Notes under the pieces: model-generated
Told to the model about the DNA's origin: nothing
Seen by the model: the letters and a program-made list of their open reading frames with translations, nothing else
Databases searched by the model: none
Position numbers and translations under genes: made by a program
Source of the DNA: Chromera velia
Taxonomy: Eukaryota > Sar > Chromeraceae
NCBI GenBank assembly: GCA_018398765.1
Contig: JAHBMJ010002097.1
Location: 8,216 to 72,215 of the forward strand
DNA: 64,000 bases
Reading direction: 5' to 3'
Shown here: positions 25,682 to 37,400 of the stretch, piece by piece
Numbering within the stretch: position 1 is the first letter of the stretch
How the letters are laid out: every line of letters begins with the position of its first letter

Positions 25682-27313
25682 GAGAGAAAGAGAGAGGCGA
25701 GAGAGAGAGAAAGGGAGAGAGAGAAAGAGAGAGAGAGGAGAGAAAGAGACAGATGAGAGAAAGAGAAAGAGAGAGATGAGAGACACAGAAGTCACAAACT
25801 GAATGAGAAAGGAGGGTGGTAGTGATTCAAGATTTTCGGGCTTGACAAGCTCATAGCTGATACGAAGAAAGGCAGGAGAGACGAGCCGGACGAAAGGAAG
25901 ACAACAAAACTTGTAATCTGAAGAGAAACGCGTGAGACGGCTACTAGTCTCTAGAGGGAGACCACGAGATCTTCGAGGGTCAGAAACCGAAAACAAAACA
26001 AACCGCCAAACGGACCAAATCTGAACTGGAAAACCGATCGGTCCCTCGCGAACCTGACATTCTCCCTGCTCTCTGTGTCTTTGTCTTGCAGCTTCTGGAC
26101 CTTCTCGCACTTCCCGTTCTGTTCCTCTGCTTTTCTTTTCTTTTTTTTCTTGATTTTTCCAAGTCGATTCTTGATCTCCTCCCCCGTGACACCAAAAGAA
26201 GCGGAAACAGTAGAAGGGCCCGCGGCTGCTGCTGCTGGCACTGGAGCGACGGGGGCACTTGCTGAGGCAGGCTGGGTAGCTGCCGCTGCAGCTCCTCCAA
26301 GGACATTCCCCTCGTTCTCCCCCCCTCTCTCTGTACATAAGCCCATCTCGGTATCCCCCTGGTCGTCCACAGGGAAGAGAGAAAGCGACTGGCGTTGGAC
26401 TTCCTTCTGTGCCCCTGCATGCATGCAGGATCAACCACGAGACAGATGAGAAGCAGAAAAAAAGAGTGAGAACCAAGAAAGGCATGCGGGAGGGGGGAGA
26501 GAGAAGCAAAGCGCGTTACGGGATTTGATGGATGAAACTGAAATGCTGAACCTTGTACGGCCCCTCTGTCTGCTCGTCTTCCTTTCATGAATCTCTCGAA
26601 ATGTGCGCATCTTGTCCTCTTTCCTGACACCTTCTCCCAAGCAGTTCCTTCTCACGACGTCTCGCCTTCGGTTCCTTGAAAGCAAAAAACAAAAAGGTGC
26701 AAGCAGGACGCCTCGTAAGTTTTCTCTATTTGCACGGAATTTTTCGATCCCGCAAAATCAGAACCTGACCTGAACGTTCAGATGAAGCGGCTCCTCCACT
26801 CTTCTCCCCATCTCCCTCCCCCACCTCCTCAGCCTCCCCATGCTCCCTCTCCATCCATACCTCCTCACAAACCCCTCCCGACACCTGCTTTTTCAAAAAA
26901 GCATCCTCTTGAACAGAAGCACCCGCAGACTCTCCAGGGGTGACTTCCTGCTCCTCCTCCTCCGTCTTCTTCCTCTGGTACGTTACCTTTCCCTCCGCGA
27001 GGGCAACAGTCTCGTCAGTCGCCACAACAGGAATCTCAGGGGTCTGCATGCGTACATACATGGGGGAAGGAACGGGGGGGGACCACGTGCTCTGTGGACG
27101 GGAGGAGCAAACGAGGGAGACCTTCACCAAAGAAGCCCATCAGACAAGAACCTCGACTGGAGAAGGGTGTACGGGAAAACGTCGAAAGGATTCTGTGGTT
27201 TGTCTTAATCCCATGTACATCCGTACAGGAGGCAGGCAAGTTGGTGCATGCACAGGATTGGAGGGAGTCCCTTCGTGGGAAAAGGAAATGGGGGAGTGAA
27301 GAGTGTAGGCATG

Positions 27314-27412
<99 letters not shown>

Positions 27413-28207
27413 GCGAGAGAGAGAGAGCGAGAGAGAGAGAAAGACACTATGTGTTTCTTCTCCCTCCTGCTCTTCATGTACACAAGAGACAAAAAGAGGC
27501 AGACAATCACACAGACAGCCAGACACACACACAGGCAGACAAAAGGGCAATCAGAGAAGCGAGGCAAGACGGTTTCGGTGGTTCTCTTCTGTTTCGCTCA
27601 AGAACAAGAGAGAACAAGGAAACAAAGCGAGACGGAGCGAAAGACCGGGAGAAAGAAAAAAAGAGAGGGACCGAAACGAATGAAGGCAAGCAGTCAGAAA
27701 TACCGCACATAAAAAAAACCCATGCACGCCACACTCCGTCCCCCCATGCAGCCGACCGGACACCGGATTTCCAAGATGGTCTTGTCCCCCGAGGAACCCT
27801 CCAGAACCAGTTTCAGCCACTTTCCGAACTCGAGGTACTCGTACCAAGGCACCGCCAGAAAAAAACAGAGGAGGAGGAAAGGAATGACCATGGAAACCGA
27901 ATGAACTCACACCTCAGAGTAGAAAGAGACGACCTCCACACTCCAGCGACTCTTGACAAGCAGATACGTAAACGCAAAAATGGGAAAGGGGCGAGCGAGA
28001 CAAGCCAACAGAACAGAAACAAATGATGAGCTTGCCGTCACCCACCGTGAAGGGTACCAGATTTCGAATGCCCTCAAAGGAAGCCCTGAAGGGCCCGTTG
28101 GGAAGACACTTTGCCCAGAGTCCAAAGTGAAAGACTTGAGCAGGCCCCCTCACCCCACAGGGTGCGTGCACCCAGTTCTCTACGAGGATGCGATCTCCCT
28201 TTTCCAT
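21532..28207 (-). CDS. hypothetical multi-exon protein with acidic C-terminus
   Basis: I do not recognise the family. Reading on the minus strand, exon-like frames bounded by TGCAG acceptors run from 28207 (MEKGDRILVENWVHAPCG) to the stop at 21532. Approximate exons: 28207-28046, 27950-27914, 27880-27740, 27044-26776, 26685-26590, 26419-26063, 25547-24843, 24380-24062, 23595-23447, about 22950-21532. The 25.5-kb exon encodes a globular stretch (WTDLHFWGATETDFILRW) preceded by an Ala/Ser-rich linker. The last exon has a globular part (KFLKKHCGYPYDW, CHLFYLDPGKFGQAFWDLVEWD) then a Glu/Asp/Gly-rich tail of about 200 residues. The 28207 exon follows a CATGCAG acceptor, so the true start may lie further upstream. 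Exons near 27.9 and 26.6 kb are the least certain. It could be two genes split near 23.0 kb. Confidence 0.6.
23097..23300. repeat. GAAA microsatellite with flanking direct repeat
   Basis: GAAA units with GCAA and GTAC interruptions fill 23116-23275. A segment containing GGAACTCAGTCGATGAAG occurs on both sides, so about 175 bp look tandemly duplicated. On the coding (minus) strand it is TTTC, within an intron of the hypothetical gene. Confidence 0.85.
25604..25780. repeat. CA then GA microsatellite
   Basis: A CA tract (25607-25666) runs into a GA-rich tract. It lies between exon-like blocks of the minus-strand gene, so the transcript would read CU then GU. Confidence 0.9.
27317..27441. repeat. 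CT, CA and GA microsatellite
   Basis: A short CT run and a CA run precede about 100 bp of GA repeats in an intron of the minus-strand hypothetical gene. Confidence 0.9.
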
Positions 28208-28754
28208 CTGCATGAAAAAAAGGGGGGGAGAGCAGATTGAAGTACCTTCGTCAACAAATCGTAAATTTGCCCTGACTCGATCAACGATATTCGCGACAGC
28301 CCGACATACGATTTTCTCGGAAGTTTCTGCTCTGCTCCTTATCAGATCAAGGACACGAAGTGCTCGGACTCTTCCGGCTCTGCCTTCTCAAATGCGCACC
28401 GCAGTACGTTATCAAAGTCAACCAAACTTTCCAAGGCTCAGGAGTCGGCCTTACACTGCATCACCCTGCATCTATCGATAACGATCATTAGGTCGACATG
28501 CCATGAAATTCATCTCTGGAGTTGCGTGCAAAAAAATATGAGATTGCTGGTGGATTCTAATCGGCTTCCAGACCCACAATGGAATGCTTTTGAAAGGTGT
28601 GTGACCATGTGTGACCTGTGTCCGACATTGTCAGGTATTGTCAGACATTGTCAGACCTGTTCCATTGAATCAGGCGCCGATTTACAATGATTTTTTTTTT
28701 TTTTAATATATCTTTTACTTTGTTTTTTTTTACAATGATTTACATGCAGGGTTC
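28208..28754. other. intergenic stretch upstream of the minus-strand gene
   Basis: No coding frame is supported. It may hold 5' exons or the promoter of the minus-strand gene. A T-run (28690-28705, 28723-28731) lies next to the GC island. Copies of a TGTCAGACATTGTC-like repeat occur near 28625-28660. Confidence 0.45.
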
Positions 28755-28950
28755 GTTATGCATGGTCCCCGCGCGCGCGTCTCTGATCCGCGGGGCGGCC
28801 GCTCCCCGCGCGTGCATGGCCGGCCGGGGGCGGGGCCGGATGCATGCGGCCGGGGCCGGGGGCGCGCCGCCGCGGAGGATCCGCGGCCCGGCCCGCGCGC
28901 GCCATGCATGCATCGGTCCGCGCGGCGGCCCGATGCGGCCCGGTCTGCAA
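28755..28950. promoter_or_regulatory. GC-rich, CpG-dense island upstream of the CYSTM gene
   Basis: Nearly 200 bp of almost pure G+C is packed with palindromes (GCGGCCGC, GGCCGGCC, GGCGCGCC, CCGCGG, ATGCATGCAT). It stands alone in the window and ends about 345 bp before the start codon at 29295. Position and composition suggest a promoter or CpG-island-like element; this is inference. Long translations across it are low-complexity and not credible genes. Confidence 0.5.
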
Positions 28951-29294
28951 AATCTTCCATGCACTGAGTTGATTGCTTTCCTTGCATTTTCTTGCTCATC
29001 TGTGCTCCTTGTTTCTTGATGATCAGAAGATCTGTGCACCTGAACAGCCTTCCAACTGCCCCACCTAGACTTGAGACGTCTCTGTGCCTCTTGTCTTCAG
29101 CGCCGCCCTCGCAATCGCCGAGCGGCCACGGACACAGCAACACCGTCTCATCACGCAATTTTGGGTCGCCTGTACATCCTAGCACTGCTGTCTGGTTCAG
29201 GCAGCTCATCTCGGCGTGATTTGTGTATCTTCTCATTTGCTGCAGTCTATCCAGGACCAACAAAAGCAGCCAGACGAGGACATAGATCAGGGCG

Positions 29295-29780
29295 ATGCCA
29301 GATCAAGTCATTGTTGTTGACGGAGGACAGAAGGCCCCACCCTACCAAGGCAGCCCCCCTCCTGTCAACCCAAACGCTCCCCCAGCGGCCCAATACAACG
29401 CGCAGTACCAGCAACCGCCCTCGCAGGGCCAGCAGACGGTCATCATGGTTGACCAGCAGGGAAACCAGGTCCAGCAATACCAACAGCCCTACGGACAGCC
29501 CGGGTCACCCTATGGACAGCCTCAGCCCTATGGACAGCCCTACGCGCAGCCCCAGCCATACGGACAACCGCAACCGTACGGGCACCACTACCCACCGCCA
29601 CCCCCAGAGAAGGACAAACGCAACGACAGCGACACCTGCCTCGCAGCTTGCGTCAGTTTGCTTTCTCATTTCCACTGTTCTGTCATGCTGTGCCTTGTCA
29701 CCCCTACACAAAATGGACAGAGGGTGTGGGATTCGATCCGTGGAATACAGTATTAATGCATGAAGGCCCACACTCACACA

Positions 29781-29846
<66 letters not shown>

Positions 29847-30762
29847 GACAAGCTCGCTGACGCTGATCTCCATTTCTTTCTCCTTTCGGCTGATTCTTTC
29901 ATTTGTTTGTTCGCCTCATTCCTTTACTCTCTTGCCTTCTCTCCTCGTGCCTTTCTTCCCTTCCCCTCGCATCAACAGCGTCTTTTTTTGTCTCTCTACT
30001 GTATGCATGTATCTGTTATTCTAGCTCTCTTTTCTTTTCAAGTCGGAGTTTTTTTCTGCTTCTCTCGTCACCTCCCACCTCTTTATATTTGAGCGGATTG
30101 ATCGACTGCCTGAATTGGAAGAAAAAGAAAGGAGCCAGTAATTGAGCAATCGACGTTCGCGAAAGAGAAACATCCGTGCGCCTATAGACATGCATCAGCC
30201 TCACATTCCCTGTGACAGGCACTGTGGGTACATTATGCACTCACAGAGGCAGACATTCCCTTTTTTTCTTCCTCGCGTCTCCTCTCTCCCTCCGCTTCCC
30301 ATACCCTCCTCAGCGTCCCTCTCTCCCTCCTTGATGACCTCTGTTCTCTCCCTTCCTTGTTCAACACTCTCATTCTACACAAATATGCAGAGTTCGTGTG
30401 TGTGTGTGTGTGTGTGTGTGTGTCTGCATCTGTCGTGCGTGTGTGCGTGTCTGTGTCTTGAGATGCTCATAGGTGCCTGTGTGTATGAAAATCATGGGTT
30501 ATCTGTAGGGTTGTGCCTCTTTCTTTGTGTGAGTTCGTGCCCGCATGCCTGAATAGTCTCCATATGTCTGAATGTGTGTGTGTGAATTTGCACACGCATC
30601 TCTCTTTCGTTCATTCTCCTTTGTGTACAACTCTCTCGATCTGCCTCTGTCTGCATCTGCATGTGACGTTCTCTGCCCTTCTTTGTCTGCATCTGCGTGC
30701 AGTGCGGAGCTCTGTGTGCGGTGTGTCTCTGTTGCTGCGTTGCCAACGCTTTGGACGACTGA
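29295..30762 (+). CDS. CYSTM-type small protein, Pro/Gln/Tyr-rich, two exons
   Basis: Exon 1 (29295-29651) encodes 119 residues rich in Pro, Gln, Tyr and Gly, with repeated PYGQP units, ending in DKRNDSDTCLAAC. A GTCAGT donor follows. The matching acceptor is TGCAG at 30698-30702, and exon 2 (30703-30762) is only 60 nt, encoding CGALCAVCLCCCVANALDD and a stop in phase 0. The spliced C-terminus is a Cys-rich hydrophobic segment headed by CLAAC, like the CYSTM module of small tail-anchored stress proteins found across eukaryotes. Known members associate with membranes and are linked to stress or metal tolerance; that role here is inferred. Total length is 138 residues. The 1.05-kb intron carries CA/GA and GT microsatellites. 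Only the short second exon makes the assignment convincing. Confidence 0.8.
29780..29842 (+). repeat. CA then GA microsatellite, intronic
   Basis: A pure CA run passes directly into a GA run inside the CYSTM intron. It is one of the exceptions to the pyrimidine-on-sense-strand trend, because here the sense strand carries purines. Confidence 0.9.
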
Positions 30763-33671
30763 GGGGTCGAGGGGATCTAGAGTGGAAGGGAGGGAGCCCG
30801 GCATGCATGCAGCCAGACCGCCTCGATCCTGCCTGTTTGGATTGGTGGATGGCTCCGGTCGGGTGGATAGGATACTGTCTCTCTCTCTTTCTCTCTCTCA
30901 GTCAGACGTCTGTCTACTCACGGCTAGTCTCTGCGGTTGAAGCAGAAGCTCTTGCTTCGAGGATGAAAGGTAGAGGTTCATGCAGTCAAAGTGGGCCGGG
31001 CCGGGGCGGGTAGGGCACTCGAGAAAAGGGGAGGGGATTCGGCATGCCTCGATCGATCGAACAAACGGAGCGCGCGGGGAAGGGAGGGCAGTCAGTCTGT
31101 CGATCGGATGCCCCAGTTTTGCTTGATTTAAAGAGAGGGAGGGACACTTTGCAAAGTGCGTGTACAGTGGGGGAGGTGCGTGAGAGTGTCTCGTGGCTGT
31201 CTGGTGCTTCTTGATTTGATTTCGCGCTTTGCTTTGATATGCCGTCTAGAATTGAATAGATGAGAGGTTCGTTGATGGGTGGATGGATGAAACCGTAGAC
31301 TGATCAGTGACACTCGAGAACTGCATGAAGGGGGGTTGTGTGATCCGGGGGAGAGAGATTTTCTTTCCTTACGTTTCAGGTGAGATTCCGTGAGAAGAGA
31401 CCCTGCATATAACCCAGAACTAGACCCTGAATTGAACGTCTTAATTTCAATACCAAGGCACTGCAGTGTCTGATCGATGTATATGCAGTACTTCACTCCA
31501 TAAACAGTCCGAGGGCTTTTGAAGCCGGTCCTAGAGCCGGCCTCTGGAACCCCGTGTAAGCAAGCAGATGGCACTTATAGCAACAGCTCAGCCTGCTAAG
31601 AGCCGACAGCGCATAAAACTTTGAAAAGATAAGTAAGTGATAAGTCATTCATTGGTATAGCTAGATTTGAATATAATGTTATTTTAATGTAGAACTGGAG
31701 TCGTTACTGTATAGATCGTTCAACTGGCGGATTGTGAAGCGCGGCCGAGGGCTCGCCTTCATATAGTGCAGGGCACAGACAGGAGCAATCCACTATCTTT
31801 AGTTAGGGTCTGGAGAGGCGTGAGTCGGGCAGAGCGAGCTAGAACCCTTTATCTCTTAACACACAGCGCGTTTTGCATAAGATAGCGGGTGGCGGAGCCC
31901 ACCGCGCGCAGCACCGTAAGACCGGGGCGTGCCGCTACGTTAGTGGCCCTGCAAAGCATGCATGTGCGAGCAAAGCAATGAAATTGGCAGTCTCCAAAAA
32001 ATAGAGCCGCTCCAAGGTTTCAAGAAAGGCAAATCAGTTCAAGTCGAGGAGAGACTTCGTGGGGTTTGGTTTTACCAGGCGGCCTACACATTCGAATGTT
32101 TTCGAGCCATATGAACTTAGGCCCTCTTCGTCTGGCTTCGCGGTCCATAGGTATTTCTTTTTACCCTCCCTCTCCACCCTATATGTTTCGACGATTGTTG
32201 CAGACATATATACCAAAGGTTTTGTTTATTGGTAGTTCCACTAATAAGGCTCTGGTGATAACCATACAACTAAAATATGTTAAACCTATACTAGGAGTAC
32301 CCCAACTCTATTCCTCCTTTACACCAAGCTTACGCGAGGTAGGCCGTAAAGGTCTAGATGCGAGTTTAGGGGGTATATTATAGTCACCTAAGGACCGTCA
32401 ATAGGATAGAGATGTCAGCGATCGCTATACAGCAACGGAGCCTTGGGGGGAAACAGGGTCGAGTCGCTCTGGGCTACTCACGACTGTTTCAGCGGCTCGC
32501 GCGCCCAGTCTTCCATACGCAGGGCGCCTCTGTATAGCAAACTAACATCCTTCCTACGGTCCCTTCTTCTCTTCTTACCTCCTTCTCACAAAGTAGGTAA
32601 GGATAAACGACTGCCCAAGAATTATTACGCCTAGGCTATTAGTTTAGGTTAGCAATAGAGATGAGGAAGTCTCCAGATACAACTAAACAGTGGTAACTGC
32701 TTAAGTCTGTGGGCTAGCGATAATCTAAACGATTCTTTATGTACCGGCCTACTACATCAGGCCTAGGTACTGGCCAGTAGCGAACGGCTTATAGCAAACG
32801 GCCCAGACTTGAACCACCCTAGCGACATTAACCACTGAATACCTTTGAACCTCTGCAAGCATGCACTGAATGCTACTGATTGATTGATTGATTAATTGAT
32901 TAATTGATGGATTGATTGATAGGTTCTGCACTAGGTTTTCCCGCTATGTCCATCTGTTGCCAGAGCGAACCTTTTCAAGTAGACTTTAACATTTGGTGAC
33001 GCCTAGTTTTAGATTGACCTATAAAGATTGATAAAATCAATAAGCTGAACGAACTAGTAAACAAATGGAGATTAACCTTCTAGTTAACCTTTTTTTGCTA
33101 GCTGAACAACACCTTTCGGCCAGGTGCCAGCAACGCAGACCACTTTCATACAGAAAAGCTAGCAGAAAAGCCTTTTGAAAAGGTTTAACCTGAGGTCCAC
33201 AGAGGAAAGAGCTAAAGAAAAAGAAACGTTATGCTAACCTTCACCTATACTACAGCAGCCCACACCTGCAAGATACCTGCAAGCCATTGAAGAGATCAAC
33301 TGCAACCGCTAGGTCCTCAACTTACATTCCTTAAACCTGGCCATCCCGTTAGTGACACTCTTAATAATTAATTAATATAATTTAATAATTAAAATTTGAT
33401 TCATTTAGTATAAAGTCTCAGCCATTTTTTAGTAAAGACTAGAACTATGACTGTACAGGGTCTTTTAATTTTTTTCCCCCTTCAGTTTTGTTTTTGCTTA
33501 CAGGTTCTTTATATTAATTGTGCGCTCCAAGTCTTCAGACTCTAGCACAAAATTTTTCAAATTGACATGGCTCTACGTTGGAGGCTTTTGCTTGCCTATG
33601 CATATGGTACACATCAGAATGTTCTCACTATGCGTCCATAATTTATTTTTGCTTTAGAGAAAGAAGGGGGC
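30763..33671. other. gene-free stretch, AT-rich in its second half
   Basis: The first part (to about 31150) is the 3' flank of the CYSTM gene. From about 31570 the composition and word use change: few pyrimidine tracts, many TAG/CTA words, and AACGGC-type short repeats near 32780-32800. No reading frame is convincing. A TTGA microsatellite lies at 32877-32925 and very AT-rich DNA at 33350-33560. It may be decayed mobile DNA, but I cannot name a family. Confidence 0.5.
32877..32925. repeat. TTGA/TTAA microsatellite
   Basis: About eleven TGAT/TTGA units with TTAA variants lie in the AT-rich intergenic DNA. Confidence 0.85.
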
Positions 33672-34290
33672 TCATCTTGAGACCGATTCAGCTGCAATTT
33701 CAGCAACACCGTATGCAATGTTGCTTGCAACCTTCACCACTCCTTTTTCATGGACTTCCACCCATAGAAGGATGAGACCCCCAACCACCAAAACAGCAAA
33801 AGCGAGCATTTGACAGAAGGTATCAAGAAATTCAAAATCAAATCTCGACATCATTCCTGCAGAAATGCATGTGTTCTTGATCTTGCTTGGCAAAGTCAAA
33901 ACAAACAACCATCCCCTTTTAAAGGTCCAGCGCCTTCGAAAAGTCCTTGGGCCACGTCTTCGATTAAGTTCCTGTACAATTCTTTCGTCGAAAGTCCAAC
34001 TGCCGGCCCTTCGAAGTGTATGATCCTTCCGATTTGGATCTGCACCCTCCTCAAGGAGAAGTTTCACCATCCTCCGATCCATTCTCATGCAGGCGACGTG
34101 CAGGGCTGTCCTTCCTACCTGCACGAAAGCAATGCAAAGAATCGTTCAGCGCGTCAGCAGATGCTGTGGCTTTTTATACCACGCTTCCTCGCTGTTGGAA
34201 GGAATCCAATAGAATCTCGCACAGACCACAGAGGTGAAAAAACACGCAGACAGAAACACAGACAGACAGACAGACAGACAGGCAGACAGG

Positions 34291-34333
<43 letters not shown>

Positions 34334-34384
34334 TATTTTTCTTCTTCTTCTCCCTCCTTTTCTTCGCAGACTGACAGACAGATC

Positions 34385-34428
<44 letters not shown>

Positions 34429-34447
34429 CACACACACACACACACAT

Positions 34448-34484
<37 letters not shown>

Positions 34485-37400
34485 CAACACGCACACGCAA
34501 AGAGGGCACAAATCATTGCTCAGGTTTTTGGACCTTTGCAGACACAGTTTGAAAAAAACTTAAAGAACAATGCTTTCGGCCTATGATACGAAGACTCACA
34601 TCCGGATTCGTCTGAAGGTTCACGTCCACCCCCTTATCCAAGAGATACTCCACGACTTCAACGTTCCCCTTCTCGATAGCGCTGTTGAGGGGAGACGCCC
34701 GGTCACCTCCACTGGGAGGGATCGTGGCACCTTTGCTCAACAGGAGATCAACAATCTCCACGCTGGCGCCCGGGCCAGCTGCATAGCAGAGAGGGGTTGA
34801 CCCACGGACGTCCACCACATCTGCCCTCGCGTCATGGCTGAGGAGGAGCTCCACGATCGCTTTGTCTCCACGCCCACACGCCACATGAAGTGCCGTCTTG
34901 CCCTCCTGCATCAAATGTCGCGCAGAGAACCGGTCAGATCAGATGGTGAAGATATGCTGGTACCTTGTAAAAGAAGCGCTTACGATGCATTGTTGAAAGG
35001 GGAGCGTCCCTTCTGAAGGAAAAAGATCATCGCCTGAGGCAGAGGTCTTAGAAGGAGAGTGCACTTCATGCTATTCATGCGAAAAATGAATCAAGGATAG
35101 CTCATTTCAATTGCCTTTGGGTGTATTCCGATCCCTGAATCAATGTCATGCAGGCTGACTGACGTCTGGCTTTGTCTGGAGGTTCACATCAATTCCTTTC
35201 TCCAACAGATATTTCACGAATGCGGCGTTGAAACTTCCCCCTTTTTGCAGCAATGGTGAGAGGAGATGCTGCACCCTCGTCCACAAGGCAATCAACGACC
35301 TCGAAGCGTTCTCTCGCTGCAGCACACCACACAGGCGTATTGCCTTGAGAGTCAACTGCGTTGACTTCCGCGCCACGCCTGAGAAGAAGCTTCACCATGT
35401 GTATGTTCCCCTGTGTGGACGCTATGTGGAGAGGCGTTTGCCGCTGCAGCACATAGTTTAGACAGATCAATGGAATGATACCAAGGCAACCTAAAAAAAC
35501 ACAACCAAGCAGCAATTGACCAATTGACTTTCCGCTTTTTCAAAACATTAGCTAAAGTGCCAGCTCTGACTTAGCCACTGACACTGGAGGTATGATTCAA
35601 CTCTTTAAAGGCACCACAACTCACCTGATAATTTATTTCCTTGACATTCACGTCCGCGCCCTCCATATCCAGCAGGATTTCGACGATCGAAGGGTGACCC
35701 TTCTCGACCGCTACGTGCAAGGAGGTCTGCCCCCATTGGTCTTTGGCCTCGACTGAAGCGTGCTGGCTGAGAAGAATCTCGAGCATCTGTCTATCTCCTC
35801 TCGCAGACGCTACGTGTAACGCTGTTCTATCCTCCTGCAAGCAGAGTCGTGCACAAATTTGAGTCAGGACATAGAACCGGCTACAAGAGATTAACAGATA
35901 TAAAAATGCGTCCAACCGAAGAGTTGATGGCCGTCAGCGATCAGATCAAGCGTGCTTTCTGCCAGCAGGAGAGGATTACAGCTGAAAATGGCAGATAGGC
36001 GGGGGAAAGAGAAAATCTGCAAGAAAATTGGTGAAGCGAAAGAAAATGAAACTTCTTCATCCTTGGAAAGTGCCCAACGTTCTTTCGGTCATTCGTAGAG
36101 CGACTCACATCCGGATTCGTCTGAAGGTTCACGTCCACCCCCTTATCCAAGAGATACTCCACGACTTCAACGTTCCCCTTCTCGACAGCGCTGTTGAGGG
36201 GAGATGCCCGGTCACCTCCACTGGGAGGCATCGTGGCACCTTTGCTCAACAGGAGATCAACAATCTCCACGCTGGCGCCCGGGCCAGCTGCATAGCAGAG
36301 AGGGGTTGACCCACGGACGTCCACCACATCTGCCCTCGCGTCATGGCTGAGGAGGAGCTCCACGATCGCTTTGTCTCCACGCCCACACGCCACATGAAAT
36401 GCCGTCCTGCCCTTCTCATCCTCCAAATTCGGATCTGTGTCCTCATCGAGAAGAAACTCAACCATCTCTTGGTTCGCGTAGGAACATGCCACGCGAAGCG
36501 CAGTGCTGCACATCTGCATGTGCAGGGAATACGGTGGTTCAAGTCAATGAAGCGATGGATTGTATAACGTACCAAACCTCGACCATCACCGATCGGTCCA
36601 GTTGTGCTTTCGCTGGTGGGACTTCACTCTGCTCGGACAGAGACACACGCAAGAACAAAAGAGCCTTTTCTCCACAATGAAAATGGAACGCTTTGAATAA
36701 TTATTGTCGGAAACTTTATCATGAACACTTGCAAAGTGGCTCACAGATACCTACATACTGACCTTCAACTTCGTCTGAAGGCTGACTTCTGCCCCGCGCT
36801 CCACAAGAAGCCTTACTATGTCAAGCCTGCCTTCCGAAGGATCGTTCTTGACGGGAAGGGCATCCGCCTCCATCTCCAGACTGGCCGCCTCTATGGCACA
36901 GCAGAGAGGTGTCAATTTACGGTCGTCCACCGCATCGACCCTGCCGCCCCAACTGAGAAGAAGTTCAATGATCTCTAGGTTCCCCTGCGCAGACGCCACA
37001 TGAAGCGGCGTCCGGAATCCCTGCAGAAGGCAGTTTGGAGAGCTGGTAGAATGGAAACAGGTCTACACAAGGGACTACGAAAGGACCAACAAATGTCAGG
37101 GTAAGACTGTCAGTGCTCCGACAAGACATGCCAAAATAAACACCGTGACTTCCAGGGACGGTAATATGACAAGGGTCATCATGCGTTTTAACGCACATTC
37201 ACTCACGTCAGAAGAATTGCTCAAGGTGGCTCCCTCAAAGTTCGCATCGGCACCCTTCTGCAGCAGGAGATTGACAATCGGCACGTGGCCTCTCGCGATC
37301 GCTTTGTACAAAGGCGTCTCCTTCCAAAAGTCCGTCTTTTTGACCCTTGCGTGATGCTGCAGGAGCAGCTCCACGATTGGTTTGTCTCCACGCCCACACG

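Noticed and set aside
27248-27712. Plus-strand frames through GA/CT repeats
   Set aside because: Arg/Glu-only repeat translation opposite the minus-strand gene.
28730-29019. Overlapping Arg/Pro/Ala-rich reading frames
   Set aside because: They are forced by the GC-rich island and are open in several frames at once.
32060-32400. Possible decayed LTR-type polymerase tail (an ADIYTKGF-like string)
   Set aside because: One short resemblance without the neighbouring motifs; likely chance in AT-rich DNA.
34146-34516. Cys/Val/Leu repeat frames on the minus strand
   Set aside because: They read through CAGA and CA microsatellites in the last intron of the NLR-like gene.
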